This document shows, piece after piece, positions 28,722 to 38,581 of a DNA stretch of 64,000 nucleotides. A program made the translations under genes and the position numbers. The notes beneath the pieces were generated by a model. It did not search any database. It saw nothing but the letters and a program-made list of their open reading frames with translations, and was not told the DNA's origin. Position 1 is the first letter of the stretch; every line of letters begins with the position of its first letter. Origin of the DNA: Deinococcus aerophilus (GTDB lineage: Bacteria; Deinococcota; Deinococci; Deinococcales; Deinococcaceae); the NCBI RefSeq assembly GCF_014647075.1, contig NZ_BMOM01000017.1, forward strand, positions 12,356 to 76,355, given 5' to 3'.

Positions 28722-28999
28722 GAAAACACAAGAAACGTCCCGTCCGCCAGACCTTCGTCTGTACTGCGGACGAGACGTGAACCTGCGTGTCCCGTGGTAC
28801 CACCGCTCTTCCCGCCTGAATGACGGGCGCTCTTGAGGCGCGGTGACGGGCGCCGCCCGGACGGGTCTACGGCCCCTGGGGGGGCTTCTTCCATCGTGCT
28901 CGCGGGTGACTTTCCCCGGCCGCCTTCCCGTCCCGGCTCTCAACCTCGACCTGGACTCCCTGTGGGCGCAACCTTCCGGGTACTCCTCCCGGTCACTGC
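28722..28999 (-). ncRNA. T-box riboswitch, valine (specifier GUC)
   Basis: A transcriptional T-box leader of about 280 nt. Stem I: base helix CGGG/CCCG, then a specifier loop with GGAGUA on the 5' side and GAAAGUCA on the 3' side, closed by CCCGG/CCGGG. The specifier is GUC (28908-28910), a valine codon followed by the usual purine. A GAGAG motif lies in the distal part. The T-box proper, UGGUACCACG, is at 28793-28802; its UGGU bulge would pair with an ACCA tRNA end. A 13-bp terminator stem (arms 28735-28747 and 28766-28778, one G-T pair) with an inner CAGAC/GTCTG helix ends in a T-rich run (28722-28734). Uncharged tRNA-Val should favour read-through into the Nudix-valS operon. Confidence 0.92.
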
Positions 29000-29005
29000 T
29001 CGGCC

Positions 29006-29011
29006 AGTATA
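29006..29011 (-). promoter_or_regulatory. -10 box of the T-box Nudix-valS operon
   Basis: TATACT on the minus strand, 7 nt before the predicted leader start. The -35 region is weak (a TGAAAA at about 16 bp). Confidence 0.6.
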
Positions 29012-29070
29012 CGGCGCGGGGAGCGGATTTTCATCCCGGTATCCGGGGAATCTGCCCCGGTCCTGCCGGC

Positions 29071-29592
29071 CTAGAATTCCTCGATCAGCCCGGCGAGCAG
29101 GAAGGGCCTCAGGGTCTCGAGCACCGCGCGGGGCAGCTCGGGACTGCGTTCCAGCATGCTGCGGATGTCCAGTTCCTGCGCGACCAGATTCAGCGCGTGG
29201 TACTGGGGGCGGGTCACCGGCTGGGCCTCGGTCCACTTCGCGGTGAAGCGCAGCCGGCGGCTCCAGTCCGGGAACGAGCGCAGCAGCGGGGCCCAGCCGT
29301 CGCTGTCGGCAATCAGCCGGTGCAGCGCCGGGTCCCGGCGCAGGCTCAGGGTGCGCTCAGGGACCGCCACGTCCGGCTCGAAGGTGAAGGTGCCGCCGTC
29401 CAGGCTGGCGAGCACCTGAAGCGCCGCCTCTCCCTGCAGGCTGCGGCTGCGGGCATGCACGATCTCCCCACGGTCCAGCCACAGCTGACCGCCGCGCGCA
29501 TGGTCCACATTGAGCACACCGGCCCTGCCGCTGCTCAGAAGCAACTGCATTACCGAGAGAAACGGAAAGACCGACAGATCACCGCGCACCAT
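29071..29592 (-). CDS. DUF4388 (PATAN-type) protein
   Basis: A 173-residue soluble protein. The N-terminal DUF4388 domain (about 1-95) is recognisable: GDLSVFPFLSVMQLLLSSG, then GVLNVDHARGGQLWLDRGEIVHA and GEAALQVLASLDGGTFTFE. Such domains often act as adaptors in signalling systems in Deinococcus and myxobacteria. The C-terminal half is helical and not assigned. It lies upstream of the T-box promoter on the same strand but is a separate unit. Confidence 0.75.
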   Translation of the reverse strand: MVRGDLSVFPFLSVMQLLLSSGRAGVLNVDHARGGQLWLDRGEIVHARSRSLQGEAALQVLASLDGGTFTFEPDVAVPERTLSLRRDPALHRLIADSDGWAPLLRSFPDWSRRLRFTAKWTEAQPVTRPQYHALNLVAQELDIRSMLERSPELPRAVLETLRPFLLAGLIEEF

Positions 29593-29706
29593 AAGATTGA
29601 GCGCAGTGTAGTGCCTGCGCGGCCCAGAGGCGGCGGGTCGGGGACAGCCCCCCCGGTGGGTGAAGGGGAAGCGGGCCTACACAAGCTCCCATGACACAAT
29701 GTCGGC

Positions 29707-30696
29707 ATGACCCGAGCCCTGACGACCCTGCTCTCGCTGGCGGCAGCCGACGCACTGGGAGCCGCCACCGAGTTCAAGTCGCCGGAGCGCATCCGGGCCG
29801 AGTACGGCGAGACCTTCACCGACTACCAGCCGGGCAGTGTCTTCGGCTTTGCCCCCGGCGAGGCCACCGACGACAGCCAGATGGTGGCGGCCACTCTGCT
29901 GGGCTACGGCCGCCGCGAAGGGCTGAACGGGGTGCGGACGGCCCTGCGTGAGTGGCTCGCTGCGGGGCCGCCGGATGTGGGAATCCTGACCCGCTCGGCG
30001 CTGGGCGCAGGCACGCTGGACGGCGGCGTGCGGGCCTGGCAGGCCAGCGCCTACAACAGCGCGGGCAACGGCGGCCTGATGAGGATCGCCGCCGTGTGGA
30101 TCGCCGGGTTCCGCGGCGCAGAACTGGCCCGCGAATCGGCCGGCGTGACGGCCCTTACCCATGCCGACCCCCGCTGCGTGTACGCCTCGGTATTTCTGAC
30201 GGCCTGGCTGGAGGCGCTGGACGGCGGGCAAGCGTACGGAGCAGCGGCAGAGTCGGCCCTGAAGCTGACCGATGACTTCGACGCCCGCGCCGCCCTGCTG
30301 GACGCCGGCATCTTCGGCGTGGACACGCGGGAGGCGCACACGGCCTTCCGGGACCGCGAACGGGGGGCACGGGCCGAGGTGCGGGCCCGGGTACGCGCCG
30401 GTCTGGGCGGCCACCTGACCTCGCAGAGCGGCTACGTGCTGGACACGCTGGAGGCCGCCGTCCGGCACGCCGGGGCCGACACCTGGATGGGCTGCGTGCA
30501 ACCCGCCGTTCTGCTGGGCGACGACAGCGACACGGTGGCCTGCGTGGTCGGGGCCATCGCCGGGGCGCGCGGGCTGGCGGTGCCGCCCGGTCTGCTTCCG
30601 GCCCTGCGCCTGGGCCACAGCTGGCCGGGCTGGGAGCGGAGGTGGCCATGCACCGAACACCTTCCGGGCGTGGTCACCGGAGCGCAGCGCCCATGA
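29707..30696 (+). CDS. ADP-ribosylglycohydrolase family protein
   Basis: A 329-residue all-alpha hydrolase of the DraG/ARH family, which removes ADP-ribose from proteins or small molecules. Mg-binding motifs are intact: GEATDDSQMV near residue 57 and GDDSDTVACVVGAIAGA near 275, plus the GNGGLMRIA substrate loop near 120. A CACAAT box ends 6 nt before the ATG, suggesting a leaderless transcript. The stop overlaps the start of the next gene (ATGA), so the two products are made together. Confidence 0.88.
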   Translation: MTRALTTLLSLAAADALGAATEFKSPERIRAEYGETFTDYQPGSVFGFAPGEATDDSQMVAATLLGYGRREGLNGVRTALREWLAAGPPDVGILTRSALGAGTLDGGVRAWQASAYNSAGNGGLMRIAAVWIAGFRGAELARESAGVTALTHADPRCVYASVFLTAWLEALDGGQAYGAAAESALKLTDDFDARAALLDAGIFGVDTREAHTAFRDRERGARAEVRARVRAGLGGHLTSQSGYVLDTLEAAVRHAGADTWMGCVQPAVLLGDDSDTVACVVGAIAGARGLAVPPGLLPALRLGHSWPGWERRWPCTEHLPGVVTGAQRP

Positions 30697-31250
30697 CCGA
30701 ACAGGACTTCTTGCGGGCCGCGCGCCTGAATCCGGTCAATGCCGCCGTGCTGGACCGCCTGCCCGAGCTGGGCGCCCCGCAGGCCCATCTGGTCGCCGGG
30801 GCGCTGTTCGGCACGGTCTGGAACGTGCTGAGCGGGCAGCCGCCCACTGCCCAGATCCGGGATTACGACGTGTTCTACTGGGACGCCGACCTCAGCTACG
30901 CCGCCGAGGACGCGGTGATTCGCCGCGCCGGGGCGCTGTTCGCCGACCTGAACGTCGAGGTACAGGTGCGCAATCAGGCCCGCGTCCACCTGTGGTTTGC
31001 CCAGAAGTTCGGGGTGGAACGCCCGCCGCTGACCAGCGCCCGCCAGGGCATTGACCAGTTTCTGGTGGAATGCACCTGTGTGGGTGTGGATACGCGCGGC
31101 GAGGTCTACGCCCCGTATGGCCTGGATGATCTGCAGGCCGGCGTGCTGCGCCCCAACCCGCACAACCACACCCCCGGACTGTGCGCCGCCAAGATCGCGG
31201 ATTACCAGCGCCGCTGGCCGTGGCTGCGGACTGCAGTTCCCACCTCCTGA
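30693..31250 (+). CDS. Nucleotidyltransferase-like protein (PF06042 type)
   Basis: A 185-residue protein of the bacterial nucleotidyltransferase-like family: GALFGTVWNVLSGQPP, then RDYDVFYWDADLSYAAED (the DxD metal site followed by a conserved Glu), and a C-terminal region with GLCAAKIADYQRRWP. Substrate unknown. ATG 30693 overlaps the upstream TGA by 4 bp. Coupling to an ADP-ribosyl hydrolase hints at a shared nucleotide-type modification, but this is inference. Confidence 0.8.
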   Translation: MTEQDFLRAARLNPVNAAVLDRLPELGAPQAHLVAGALFGTVWNVLSGQPPTAQIRDYDVFYWDADLSYAAEDAVIRRAGALFADLNVEVQVRNQARVHLWFAQKFGVERPPLTSARQGIDQFLVECTCVGVDTRGEVYAPYGLDDLQAGVLRPNPHNHTPGLCAAKIADYQRRWPWLRTAVPTS

Positions 31251-31290
31251 AACCAGGGAACCGTCGCCCCATCTCCTGGCCCGCTTCCCG

Positions 31291-31296
31291 TACACT
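31291..31296 (+). promoter_or_regulatory. -10 box of ychF
   Basis: TACACT; gives a leader of about 60 nt ending in the GAGGAG ribosome site at 31349-31354. Confidence 0.4.
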
Positions 31297-31362
31297 GTCA
31301 GGGTTGCCGCGCCGCCCTTCCGTCCTGCGGAAGAGCCGGGCGCAGGCTGAGGAGTGAAGAGT

Positions 31363-32460
<1,098 letters not shown>

Positions 32461-32474
32461 ACGGGCCCATAAAG

Positions 32475-32515
32475 ACAGGCTCCCAGACCATCACGGGCTG
32501 GGAGCCTGTTCTTTG
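32475..32515. terminator. Bidirectional terminator between ychF and ftsW
   Basis: A perfect 12-bp stem (ACAGGCTCCCAG and its complement) followed by TTCTTT on the plus strand and by CTTTAT on the minus strand. Confidence 0.8.
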
Positions 32516-32528
32516 GCGGTGTGACGGG

Positions 32529-33650
32529 TCAGTCGGCGGGCAGGGCCACCACGTCGGCCTCGGCCACCGGGGTGGTCTGGGGCAGGTTGCGCCGGACCTC
32601 GCGCAGGGCCGAGTGGATGATGCCCAGCGCGATGCTCATGGTGATCATGCTGGAAAATCCGTAGCTCACCAGCGGCAGCGGCACGCCGGTTACCGGGAAG
32701 AACCCGGCGGCGACCGCCAGGTTCACGAAGGCCTGCCCCACGATCATGAACATGGCCCCGGTGGCCAGGATGCTCGCGCCGTGGATCTCGGGCGACATGG
32801 GCCGGATGCGGGCGGCGAGCTGCGAGGCCTGCAGGGCGGTGGACACGATCAGCCAGTAGCTGAACAGCAGCATGGCGACCCCCAGCAGCCCCGACGTGAA
32901 GCCCACCGACGCGACAATCATGTCGGTGTGGGCGGCGAAGTACTGGTAGCGCGGTCCGTCCGGCCCCAGGCCCCACAGCCCGCCGAAGTTCAGGTCACGG
33001 TGCGCGAAGCCGATCTGGTCCAGGCCCATCCCCGCCTCGTCGCCGCGCGCTTGGTGGCCCTGCCAGCGCTCCAGGATGTAGGGATGTTTTTCCAGGTAGC
33101 TTCCGAAGATGGGAATGGCGACCAGCCCCAGCGCCAGCATAAAGCCGCTGATGTTGCTGATGCGGACCCCGGCGGCGTACATCAGGATGATGCCCAGCCC
33201 GAACATCAGCACGCTGCTGCCCAGGTCCGGCTCCATGAAGATCAGCCCGGTGGTGAGCAGGATCATGACGGTGGCGCTGACCAGCTTGTTCTGCACGCCG
33301 CGGCGCGAGAAGAAGGACGCGAGCATCATCACCAGCCCCAGCTTGGCCATCTCGGACGGCTGAAAGCGGAACGGCCCGCCGAAATCCAGCCAGCGTTTGG
33401 TGCCGCTGCTGGTTTCTGTGCCCACCCCGATGATCAGCACCAGAAACAGCAGCAACAGGGTAAACAACCATACCGGCGGTCCCAGCCGCAGAAAGGTGCG
33501 GGGCGGCAGGCGGGCCACTGCAAAGGTAACTCCCAGGGCCAGCAGCGTCTTGAAACCGTGGTCCACGATCAGGTCCGGGCGGGCGGTGGCCACCGCCAGC
33601 AGCCCCAAGACCATCAGCAGCACCTGCGCAATAAGCAGTTGCAGGCTCAT
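32529..33650 (-). CDS. ftsW: Peptidoglycan glycosyltransferase FtsW/RodA family
   Basis: A 373-residue SEDS polymerase with about ten membrane segments. Key motifs: KRWLDFGGPFRFQPSEMAKL (about 85-104), MEPDLGSSVLMFGLGI with the catalytic-region Asp, the large external loop with YQYFAAHTDMIVASVGFT, and LPLVSYGFSSMITMSIALG near the end. It overlaps the stop of murD by 4 bp (ATGA), which places it in a division and cell-wall cluster, hence FtsW rather than RodA. Confidence 0.9.
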   Translation of the reverse strand: MSLQLLIAQVLLMVLGLLAVATARPDLIVDHGFKTLLALGVTFAVARLPPRTFLRLGPPVWLFTLLLLFLVLIIGVGTETSSGTKRWLDFGGPFRFQPSEMAKLGLVMMLASFFSRRGVQNKLVSATVMILLTTGLIFMEPDLGSSVLMFGLGIILMYAAGVRISNISGFMLALGLVAIPIFGSYLEKHPYILERWQGHQARGDEAGMGLDQIGFAHRDLNFGGLWGLGPDGPRYQYFAAHTDMIVASVGFTSGLLGVAMLLFSYWLIVSTALQASQLAARIRPMSPEIHGASILATGAMFMIVGQAFVNLAVAAGFFPVTGVPLPLVSYGFSSMITMSIALGIIHSALREVRRNLPQTTPVAEADVVALPAD

Positions 33651-34990
33651 GCCGTTGCCTCCGGTGCGTTCGGCGGTGCCTGCAGGGCTTCGAGGGCCTC
33701 CACCGCCCGCCGAAAACTCTCGCCGCGCTGGGCATAGTCCCGGAACTGGTCGAAGCTGGTACCCACCGGGGCCAGCAGGACCGTGCCCTCCGGCGACCCC
33801 TCCAGCACCTGCACGGCCGCCCCCACCGCCCGGCGCATGGTCTCGTCACCGTCCGGTCCCTGCACGGCGGTAAACGGCAGCTCCAGCCCACGGGCCAGCG
33901 CCTCGCCGTCCTCGCCGAAGGCGATCACCCGGACCACGCGGCCCCGCGCCGCCTCACGCAGCGGGGCAAGGTCGGCTCCCTTGTCGCGCCCGCCCACCAG
34001 CCAGACCACCGGGGGCGTCGAGCGTTCCAGCGCGGCCTGCACGGCAATGGTGCGCGTAGCGATGCTGTCGTTGATAAAGCGTACCCCGCCGCGCCGCGCC
34101 ACCGTCTCGAAGCGGCCGGCCACCGGCTGCGCCGCACGCAGGGCGTCGGCCAGCACGCTCCGCTGCACCGGGCGGCGCAGCCGGTGCAGCAGCGCCTCGG
34201 CGGCGAGCAGCGCGGCGGCGGCATTCGCCGGGTGAATGCCCTCGGGCAGTTCGGCCACCGGCAACACCTCTTCCCCATCCTGCAGGGCCAGCCGCTCCGG
34301 CGAGAACCGGCGCACCTCCGCCCGCGTCTGCACGGTCAGGCCTTCAGGCACGATCAGCACGTCCCCGGCCTCCTGCCCCGCCGTGATGTTCAGCTTGGCG
34401 GTGTGGTAGGCCGCCTCGGTGCGGTGGCGGTCCAGATGGTCGAGGCCCAGGTTGGTGATGACCGCCACCGGCAGCCGCAGCCCCGGCACCCGCTCCAGCT
34501 GAAAGCTCGACAGCTCGGCCACCGCGACCTCGGCGTGATCCACCACGTCCAGCAGCGGCGGGTCTATGTTGCCGCCCTCCAGCGCATTCACGCCGCACGC
34601 CCGCAGCAGGTGCGCCGTCAGGACGGTGGTGCCGCCCTTGCCCGCCGTGCCGGTCACGCCGACGAGAGGCAGATCCGGGCGCAGACGGGCGGCCAGCGCG
34701 ACCTCCCCGATCACCTCCGCCCCGCGTGCCCGCAGCGCCTCCAGATCGGGGTGGTCAATGGGCACGCCGGGCGCGGCCACCACAGTCGCGTACCCTGCGT
34801 CCAGATCGCCCCGCGCGAAGCCCAGCTCGGCCATCAGCGCCTCGTCCTCGGGCGAAGGACGGGCGTCGTGCCACCCGGCCCGCCATCCCTCACACGCCAG
34901 GAAACGGGCCACGCCGCGCCCACTGCGGCCCAGGCCGTAAATCAACACTTCCGTCTGCTCTCCCCCACCATCCATGCCCACAGCGCTCAC
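33647..34990 (-). CDS. murD: UDP-N-acetylmuramoylalanine--D-glutamate ligase
   Basis: A 447-residue Mur ligase adding D-Glu to UDP-MurNAc-L-Ala. N-terminal Rossmann domain (VLIYGLGRSGRGVARFL), central ATPase with GVTGTAGKGGTT near residue 112, NLGLDHLDRH, and the C-terminal domain (VVWLVGGRDKGADLAPL). The ATP loop differs from the usual GTNGK(S/T)T: Asn is replaced by Ala and the residue after Lys is Gly. The start is GTG 34990, supported by TATGGT 6 nt upstream. First gene of murD-ftsW. Confidence 0.92.
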   Translation of the reverse strand: MSAVGMDGGGEQTEVLIYGLGRSGRGVARFLACEGWRAGWHDARPSPEDEALMAELGFARGDLDAGYATVVAAPGVPIDHPDLEALRARGAEVIGEVALAARLRPDLPLVGVTGTAGKGGTTVLTAHLLRACGVNALEGGNIDPPLLDVVDHAEVAVAELSSFQLERVPGLRLPVAVITNLGLDHLDRHRTEAAYHTAKLNITAGQEAGDVLIVPEGLTVQTRAEVRRFSPERLALQDGEEVLPVAELPEGIHPANAAAALLAAEALLHRLRRPVQRSVLADALRAAQPVAGRFETVARRGGVRFINDSIATRTIAVQAALERSTPPVVWLVGGRDKGADLAPLREAARGRVVRVIAFGEDGEALARGLELPFTAVQGPDGDETMRRAVGAAVQVLEGSPEGTVLLAPVGTSFDQFRDYAQRGESFRRAVEALEALQAPPNAPEATA

Positions 34991-34996
34991 TCCCTC

Positions 34997-35002
34997 ACCA
35001 TA
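34997..35002 (-). promoter_or_regulatory. -10 box, leaderless promoter of murD-ftsW
   Basis: TATGGT on the minus strand, 6 nt before GTG 34990. It supports the GTG over the internal ATG at residue 6. Confidence 0.5.
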
Positions 35003-35083
35003 GGGGAAAACGGCGGATGGCGAGCACAGATGGCGGCGTGTTCTGCGGCGACGGCAGACAGTGACCGCTGCCCGCGCCCGGGC

Positions 35084-36499
35084 TCAGCGCAGCACGGGCT
35101 GGGCCTGCGCCTCAGGGGTTTCCTTCTGATGCGGCACGGGGGGTGGGGCCACGCTCAGGCCCGCCTCGTCCCGCGCCCAGTCCATGAAGGCGCTCAGCCC
35201 GCGGCGGAACATCACTGGACGTTTCTCACGCTTGCCCAGCTTGCGGACCTTGCCACTCGGCCCCGGCTCCGGCGCGGGCAGCTCGGGGACCAGCGCCCAG
35301 TTGACGTTCATGGGCTGGAAATTCTTGGGGTTGGCGCTGGCCAGGTAGCGCACCAGGCCGCCGAGCATAGACTCTTCGGGCGGGGTCAGGGGGGCCTGGC
35401 CCAGCGCCAGCCGCGCGGCGTTGGTCCCCGCCAGCCAGCCGGTCCCCGCCGATTCCAGATAGCCCTCGGTGCCCGCGAGCACGCCAGCCACGAATTTCTG
35501 CGGGTCCGCCTTCAGGGCCAGCGTGTTCTCCAGCACCTGCGGGGCATTGAGGTAGGTGTTGCGGTGCATCACGCCGTAACGGACGATCTCGGCGTTCTGC
35601 AGGCCAGGAATCAGCTGCACCACCGCCTTCTGGTCGCCCCACTTCAGGCTGGTCTGGAAGCCCACCAGGGACCACAGCCGGCCCTCGCGGTCCTCCTGGC
35701 GCAGCTGCGCCACCGCGTAGGGCCAGCGCCCGGTGCGCGGGTCGTCCAGCCCCTTGGGCGACATCGGCCCGAAGCGGGGAGTGTCCACGCCCCGGCGGGC
35801 GATCTCCTCGATGGGCATGCAGCCCTCGAAGAATTCCAGGTGTTCCCAGTCGTGCGGCGTGTGGCTGCGGGCGTTTTCCAGGGCGCCGAAGAAGGCCAGG
35901 TACTCGTCCTTGGTAAAGGGGCAGTTGATGTAATCGGCACTCTGATCGTAGCGCCCGGCCCGCCAGCACACGGTCATGTCGATGCTCTCAAAAGCGATCA
36001 CCGGGGCGGCGGCGTCATAGAAGCTCAGGCGCTCGGAGCCGGTCACGCGGGCGACATCGGCGGCCAACGCGTCACCCGTCAGCGGGCCGGAGGCGATCAC
36101 GGCGATGCCCTCCGGCACGGCCTCCACCTCACCGGGCACCACGGTGATCAGGGGATGGCCGCGCACGGCGTCGGTCACGCGCGCGCTGAACTCGTCGCGC
36201 TCGACGGCCAGCGCGTTTCCGGCGGGCAGTTTGGAGGCGTCTGCCGCCGTCACGATGGCGCCGCCCACGCTGCGCAGTTCGGCCTGCAGCAGTCCCTTGC
36301 TCTGCATCTCGCCCTCGCCGCCCAGCGAATTGCTGCACACCAGCTCGGCAAAACCGCCCGAGCGGTGGGCCGGGGTCATTTTCACGGGCCGCATCTCGTG
36401 CAGGCGCACGCGCACGCCGAGGTTCGCGGCGGCCAGCGCGGCCTCGGACCCGGCCAGGCCCGCGCCGATGATGGTGATGGTGGGAGGAGAAGACGTCAT
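35084..36499 (-). CDS. trmFO: Methylenetetrahydrofolate-tRNA-(uracil-5-)-methyltransferase TrmFO
   Basis: A 471-residue FAD- and folate-dependent enzyme that makes 5-methyluridine at position 54 of tRNA. The FAD fold is at the start (ITIIGAGLAGSEAALAAANLG), followed by the family marker HEMRP and ELVCSNSLGG, and the conserved catalytic-region motif TVCWRAGRYDQSADYINCP. The C-terminal part carries FQPMNVNWALVPEL. Length is normal. A leaderless -10 box precedes the ATG. Confidence 0.95.
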   Translation of the reverse strand: MTSSPPTITIIGAGLAGSEAALAAANLGVRVRLHEMRPVKMTPAHRSGGFAELVCSNSLGGEGEMQSKGLLQAELRSVGGAIVTAADASKLPAGNALAVERDEFSARVTDAVRGHPLITVVPGEVEAVPEGIAVIASGPLTGDALAADVARVTGSERLSFYDAAAPVIAFESIDMTVCWRAGRYDQSADYINCPFTKDEYLAFFGALENARSHTPHDWEHLEFFEGCMPIEEIARRGVDTPRFGPMSPKGLDDPRTGRWPYAVAQLRQEDREGRLWSLVGFQTSLKWGDQKAVVQLIPGLQNAEIVRYGVMHRNTYLNAPQVLENTLALKADPQKFVAGVLAGTEGYLESAGTGWLAGTNAARLALGQAPLTPPEESMLGGLVRYLASANPKNFQPMNVNWALVPELPAPEPGPSGKVRKLGKREKRPVMFRRGLSAFMDWARDEAGLSVAPPPVPHQKETPEAQAQPVLR

Positions 36500-36505
36500 C
36501 CGGCC

Positions 36506-36511
36506 AGTCTA
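36506..36511 (-). promoter_or_regulatory. -10 box, leaderless promoter of trmFO
   Basis: TAGACT on the minus strand, 6 nt before ATG 36499. Confidence 0.55.
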
Positions 36512-36564
36512 CGGGAGCCGGGGCACGCGGCGCAGTGCGCGGAGCGGGAATCCACCGGCTTTGC

Positions 36565-37377
36565 TCAGCGCTCCGGCGTTCCCCCCAGCTCCTCCTTGAG
36601 CCGCGAGAGACCCTCGTACAGCACGGCCCTCAGGGCGTACAACCGGTCAGAAGGCAGCGGCAGGGTCGGGTCGTAGCGCGTCTCGGAGGCGGTCGCGCTG
36701 ATGACCTCCACTCCCTGGGCCTCAAAGATGCCGCGCGCGCGGCGCGAGTGGCTGGGGGTGGTGACGAGCAGCACCCGTGCCCAGCCGCGCGCCGCCGCCA
36801 GATCCCGCACGCGGGCGGCCTCGTCGCGCGTGGTGGTGACGTTGTGCAGGGTGACGACCTGCGGGCCGCCCTGCGGATACAGCGCCCGGATGTATTCGCG
36901 CTCGATGACGCTCATCTTGGGACAGGTGGCCGAAAAGACATCGGACTGCTCGGAGACCGTGATGGTGGGCGCGTACCCGGCCCGCCACAGCTCCAGGCCG
37001 CGCACCAGCCGGGTCAGGCTGCTCGCCTCCAGCGCCCGCGTACCGCACTGCACGCCGCCCCCCAGCACCACGATGGCGTCGGCCCTCTGCGGGGGCTGCG
37101 AGACGCTCAGGGCCTGCAGCGGCAGACGCAGCGCGGGCGTGAGCAGGCACAGCGACACGAGCAGAGAGATCAGCCCCGCTCCCACGAACAGCACCCGGCG
37201 GCTGGGGGCAAAGGCCCCGGCCAGCCCTGCGGCGCCGATCAGGCCCAGCAGAAGACCCCCGGGGGCGCGCACCTCGCCCAGGAAGGCGGCAAGCACCCCC
37301 AGCGCCGCCCCGGTGGCCGCGCCGCCCAGCACCCCGGTCCAGGATGGGCGGTCCCCCGGGCCCCTCCGGCCCCTCAA
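36565..37377 (-). CDS. YdcF family (DUF218) membrane protein
   Basis: About 270 residues: two or three hydrophobic segments at the N-terminus, then a DUF218 domain with ADAIVVLGGGVQ, TVSEQSDVFSATC and NVTTTRDEAARVRDL. ElyC/SanA relatives act in envelope or peptidoglycan precursor maintenance. The start is uncertain: TTG 37377 overlaps the stop of the mechanosensitive channel gene (TTGA), which suggests coupling; a GTG at 37332 is the next choice. Same operon as the channel gene. Confidence 0.78.
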   Translation of the reverse strand: MRGRRGPGDRPSWTGVLGGAATGAALGVLAAFLGEVRAPGGLLLGLIGAAGLAGAFAPSRRVLFVGAGLISLLVSLCLLTPALRLPLQALSVSQPPQRADAIVVLGGGVQCGTRALEASSLTRLVRGLELWRAGYAPTITVSEQSDVFSATCPKMSVIEREYIRALYPQGGPQVVTLHNVTTTRDEAARVRDLAAARGWARVLLVTTPSHSRRARGIFEAQGVEVISATASETRYDPTLPLPSDRLYALRAVLYEGLSRLKEELGGTPER

Positions 37378-38525
37378 GGCTCCCCGCGCTCCGGCATGGC
37401 CGGACGGCCCAGCGCGGCGGGCAACAGCGCTTCCAGCCCTTTGGCCCCGTCGATGTGCAGTTGCAGGTGGGGAAAGGGGATGTCCATGCCGCTGGCCTGC
37501 AGCGCTTCCTTGGCGGCCTCGGTGATCTGCATGGTGACCACCGGATAGGAGGCGATGTTGGCCTCGCTGACCCAGAAACGCATGATCACGTCCACGCTGG
37601 AACTGTTCAGTTCGCGGACGAGAACCAGGGGGGCCGGTTCCGGCTCCACCCGGGGATGCTGCGCGAGCACCCCCAGCAGCACACGGCGCACGTCCTCCAC
37701 CCGCTCCTTGTATTCCACACCGATCAGCACGTTCAGGCGCAGCGGCCCGCCCGCCGAGAGGTTCACCACCACCGCGCCGGCCACCTCCTTGTTGGGAATG
37801 CTGACAAATTCGTTGTCGCGGGTGCGGATGCGGGTGGTGCGCAGGGTCAGGCCGCTGACCTGGCCTTCCTGGTCCTTCACGCGGATCCAGTCGCCGATGC
37901 GAAAGGGCCGGTCGAGCAGCAGGGTCACGCCGCTGATCAGGTTGGCGAGGATGTCCTGCGCGGCGAAGCCCACCGCCAGTCCCACCACCCCCAGCCCGCC
38001 CAGGATGGGCAGCAGGTTCACGCCGAACTGCTGGAAGATCAGGTACAGACCCACCACCGCCCACACCGCCTGAACAACGTTCCTAAGCAGCAGTTCCAGG
38101 CTGGCGTCCAGCCCCCAGCGCTCGGTCTGCTGGGACACAAAGCGCTGGATTAGGCCCCAGCCCACGTACAGCAGCAGCAGCAGTGCATAGACCCGGAACA
38201 CCGCCGGTCCGTACGGAGCCAGCGGCACGAACAGCGCCGAGAGCGAGACAAGCACCAGCATCACCAGGGTCAGGCGCAGGACCGTGCGCAGAATACGGTG
38301 GGTCAGGGGCCGGGCGTCGGGGGGGACCATCCGCTTGACCATGCCGTGCAGCAGCCGGGACATTCCCCAGAACACCAGCGAGTAGAGAACCACAAGCGCG
38401 AGCGCCACCACCAGCGTTGGGCCGTACTGCAGCGCTGCCTGGACCGCCTCGTTCCAGGCGCCGCGCACGATGCCGGAGATGGTGTCCACACCCAGCAGGC
38501 GGGAAGTGTCCACTGCATTTGCCAT
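37374..38525 (-). CDS. MscS-type mechanosensitive ion channel
   Basis: A 383-residue small-conductance channel that opens on membrane tension after osmotic downshock. Four or five hydrophobic segments are followed by the pore-lining TM3 and beta domain: ILGGLGVVGLAVGFAAQDIL, then NLISGVTLLLDRPFRIGDWI and GLTLRTTRIRTRDNEFVSIP. The cytoplasmic vestibule domain is complete. The start is fixed by a leaderless -10 box. It precedes the YdcF gene with a 4-bp overlap. Confidence 0.92.
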   Translation of the reverse strand: MANAVDTSRLLGVDTISGIVRGAWNEAVQAALQYGPTLVVALALVVLYSLVFWGMSRLLHGMVKRMVPPDARPLTHRILRTVLRLTLVMLVLVSLSALFVPLAPYGPAVFRVYALLLLLYVGWGLIQRFVSQQTERWGLDASLELLLRNVVQAVWAVVGLYLIFQQFGVNLLPILGGLGVVGLAVGFAAQDILANLISGVTLLLDRPFRIGDWIRVKDQEGQVSGLTLRTTRIRTRDNEFVSIPNKEVAGAVVVNLSAGGPLRLNVLIGVEYKERVEDVRRVLLGVLAQHPRVEPEPAPLVLVRELNSSSVDVIMRFWVSEANIASYPVVTMQITEAAKEALQASGMDIPFPHLQLHIDGAKGLEALLPAALGRPAMPERGEP

Positions 38526-38532
38526 TGCGGCC

Positions 38533-38538
38533 AGTCTA
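38533..38538 (-). promoter_or_regulatory. -10 box, leaderless promoter of the MscS gene
   Basis: TAGACT on the minus strand, 7 nt before ATG 38525. Confidence 0.55.
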
Positions 38539-38568
38539 CGGCGGGGCCAATGCCCGGAGCACGCTTTC

Positions 38569-38574
38569 TATACT
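38569..38574 (+). promoter_or_regulatory. -10 box, leaderless promoter of the DUF305 gene
   Basis: TATACT, 7 nt before ATG 38582. Two divergent leaderless promoters share the 56 bp between the MscS and DUF305 genes. Confidence 0.6.
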
Positions 38575-38581
38575 GCCCGCC

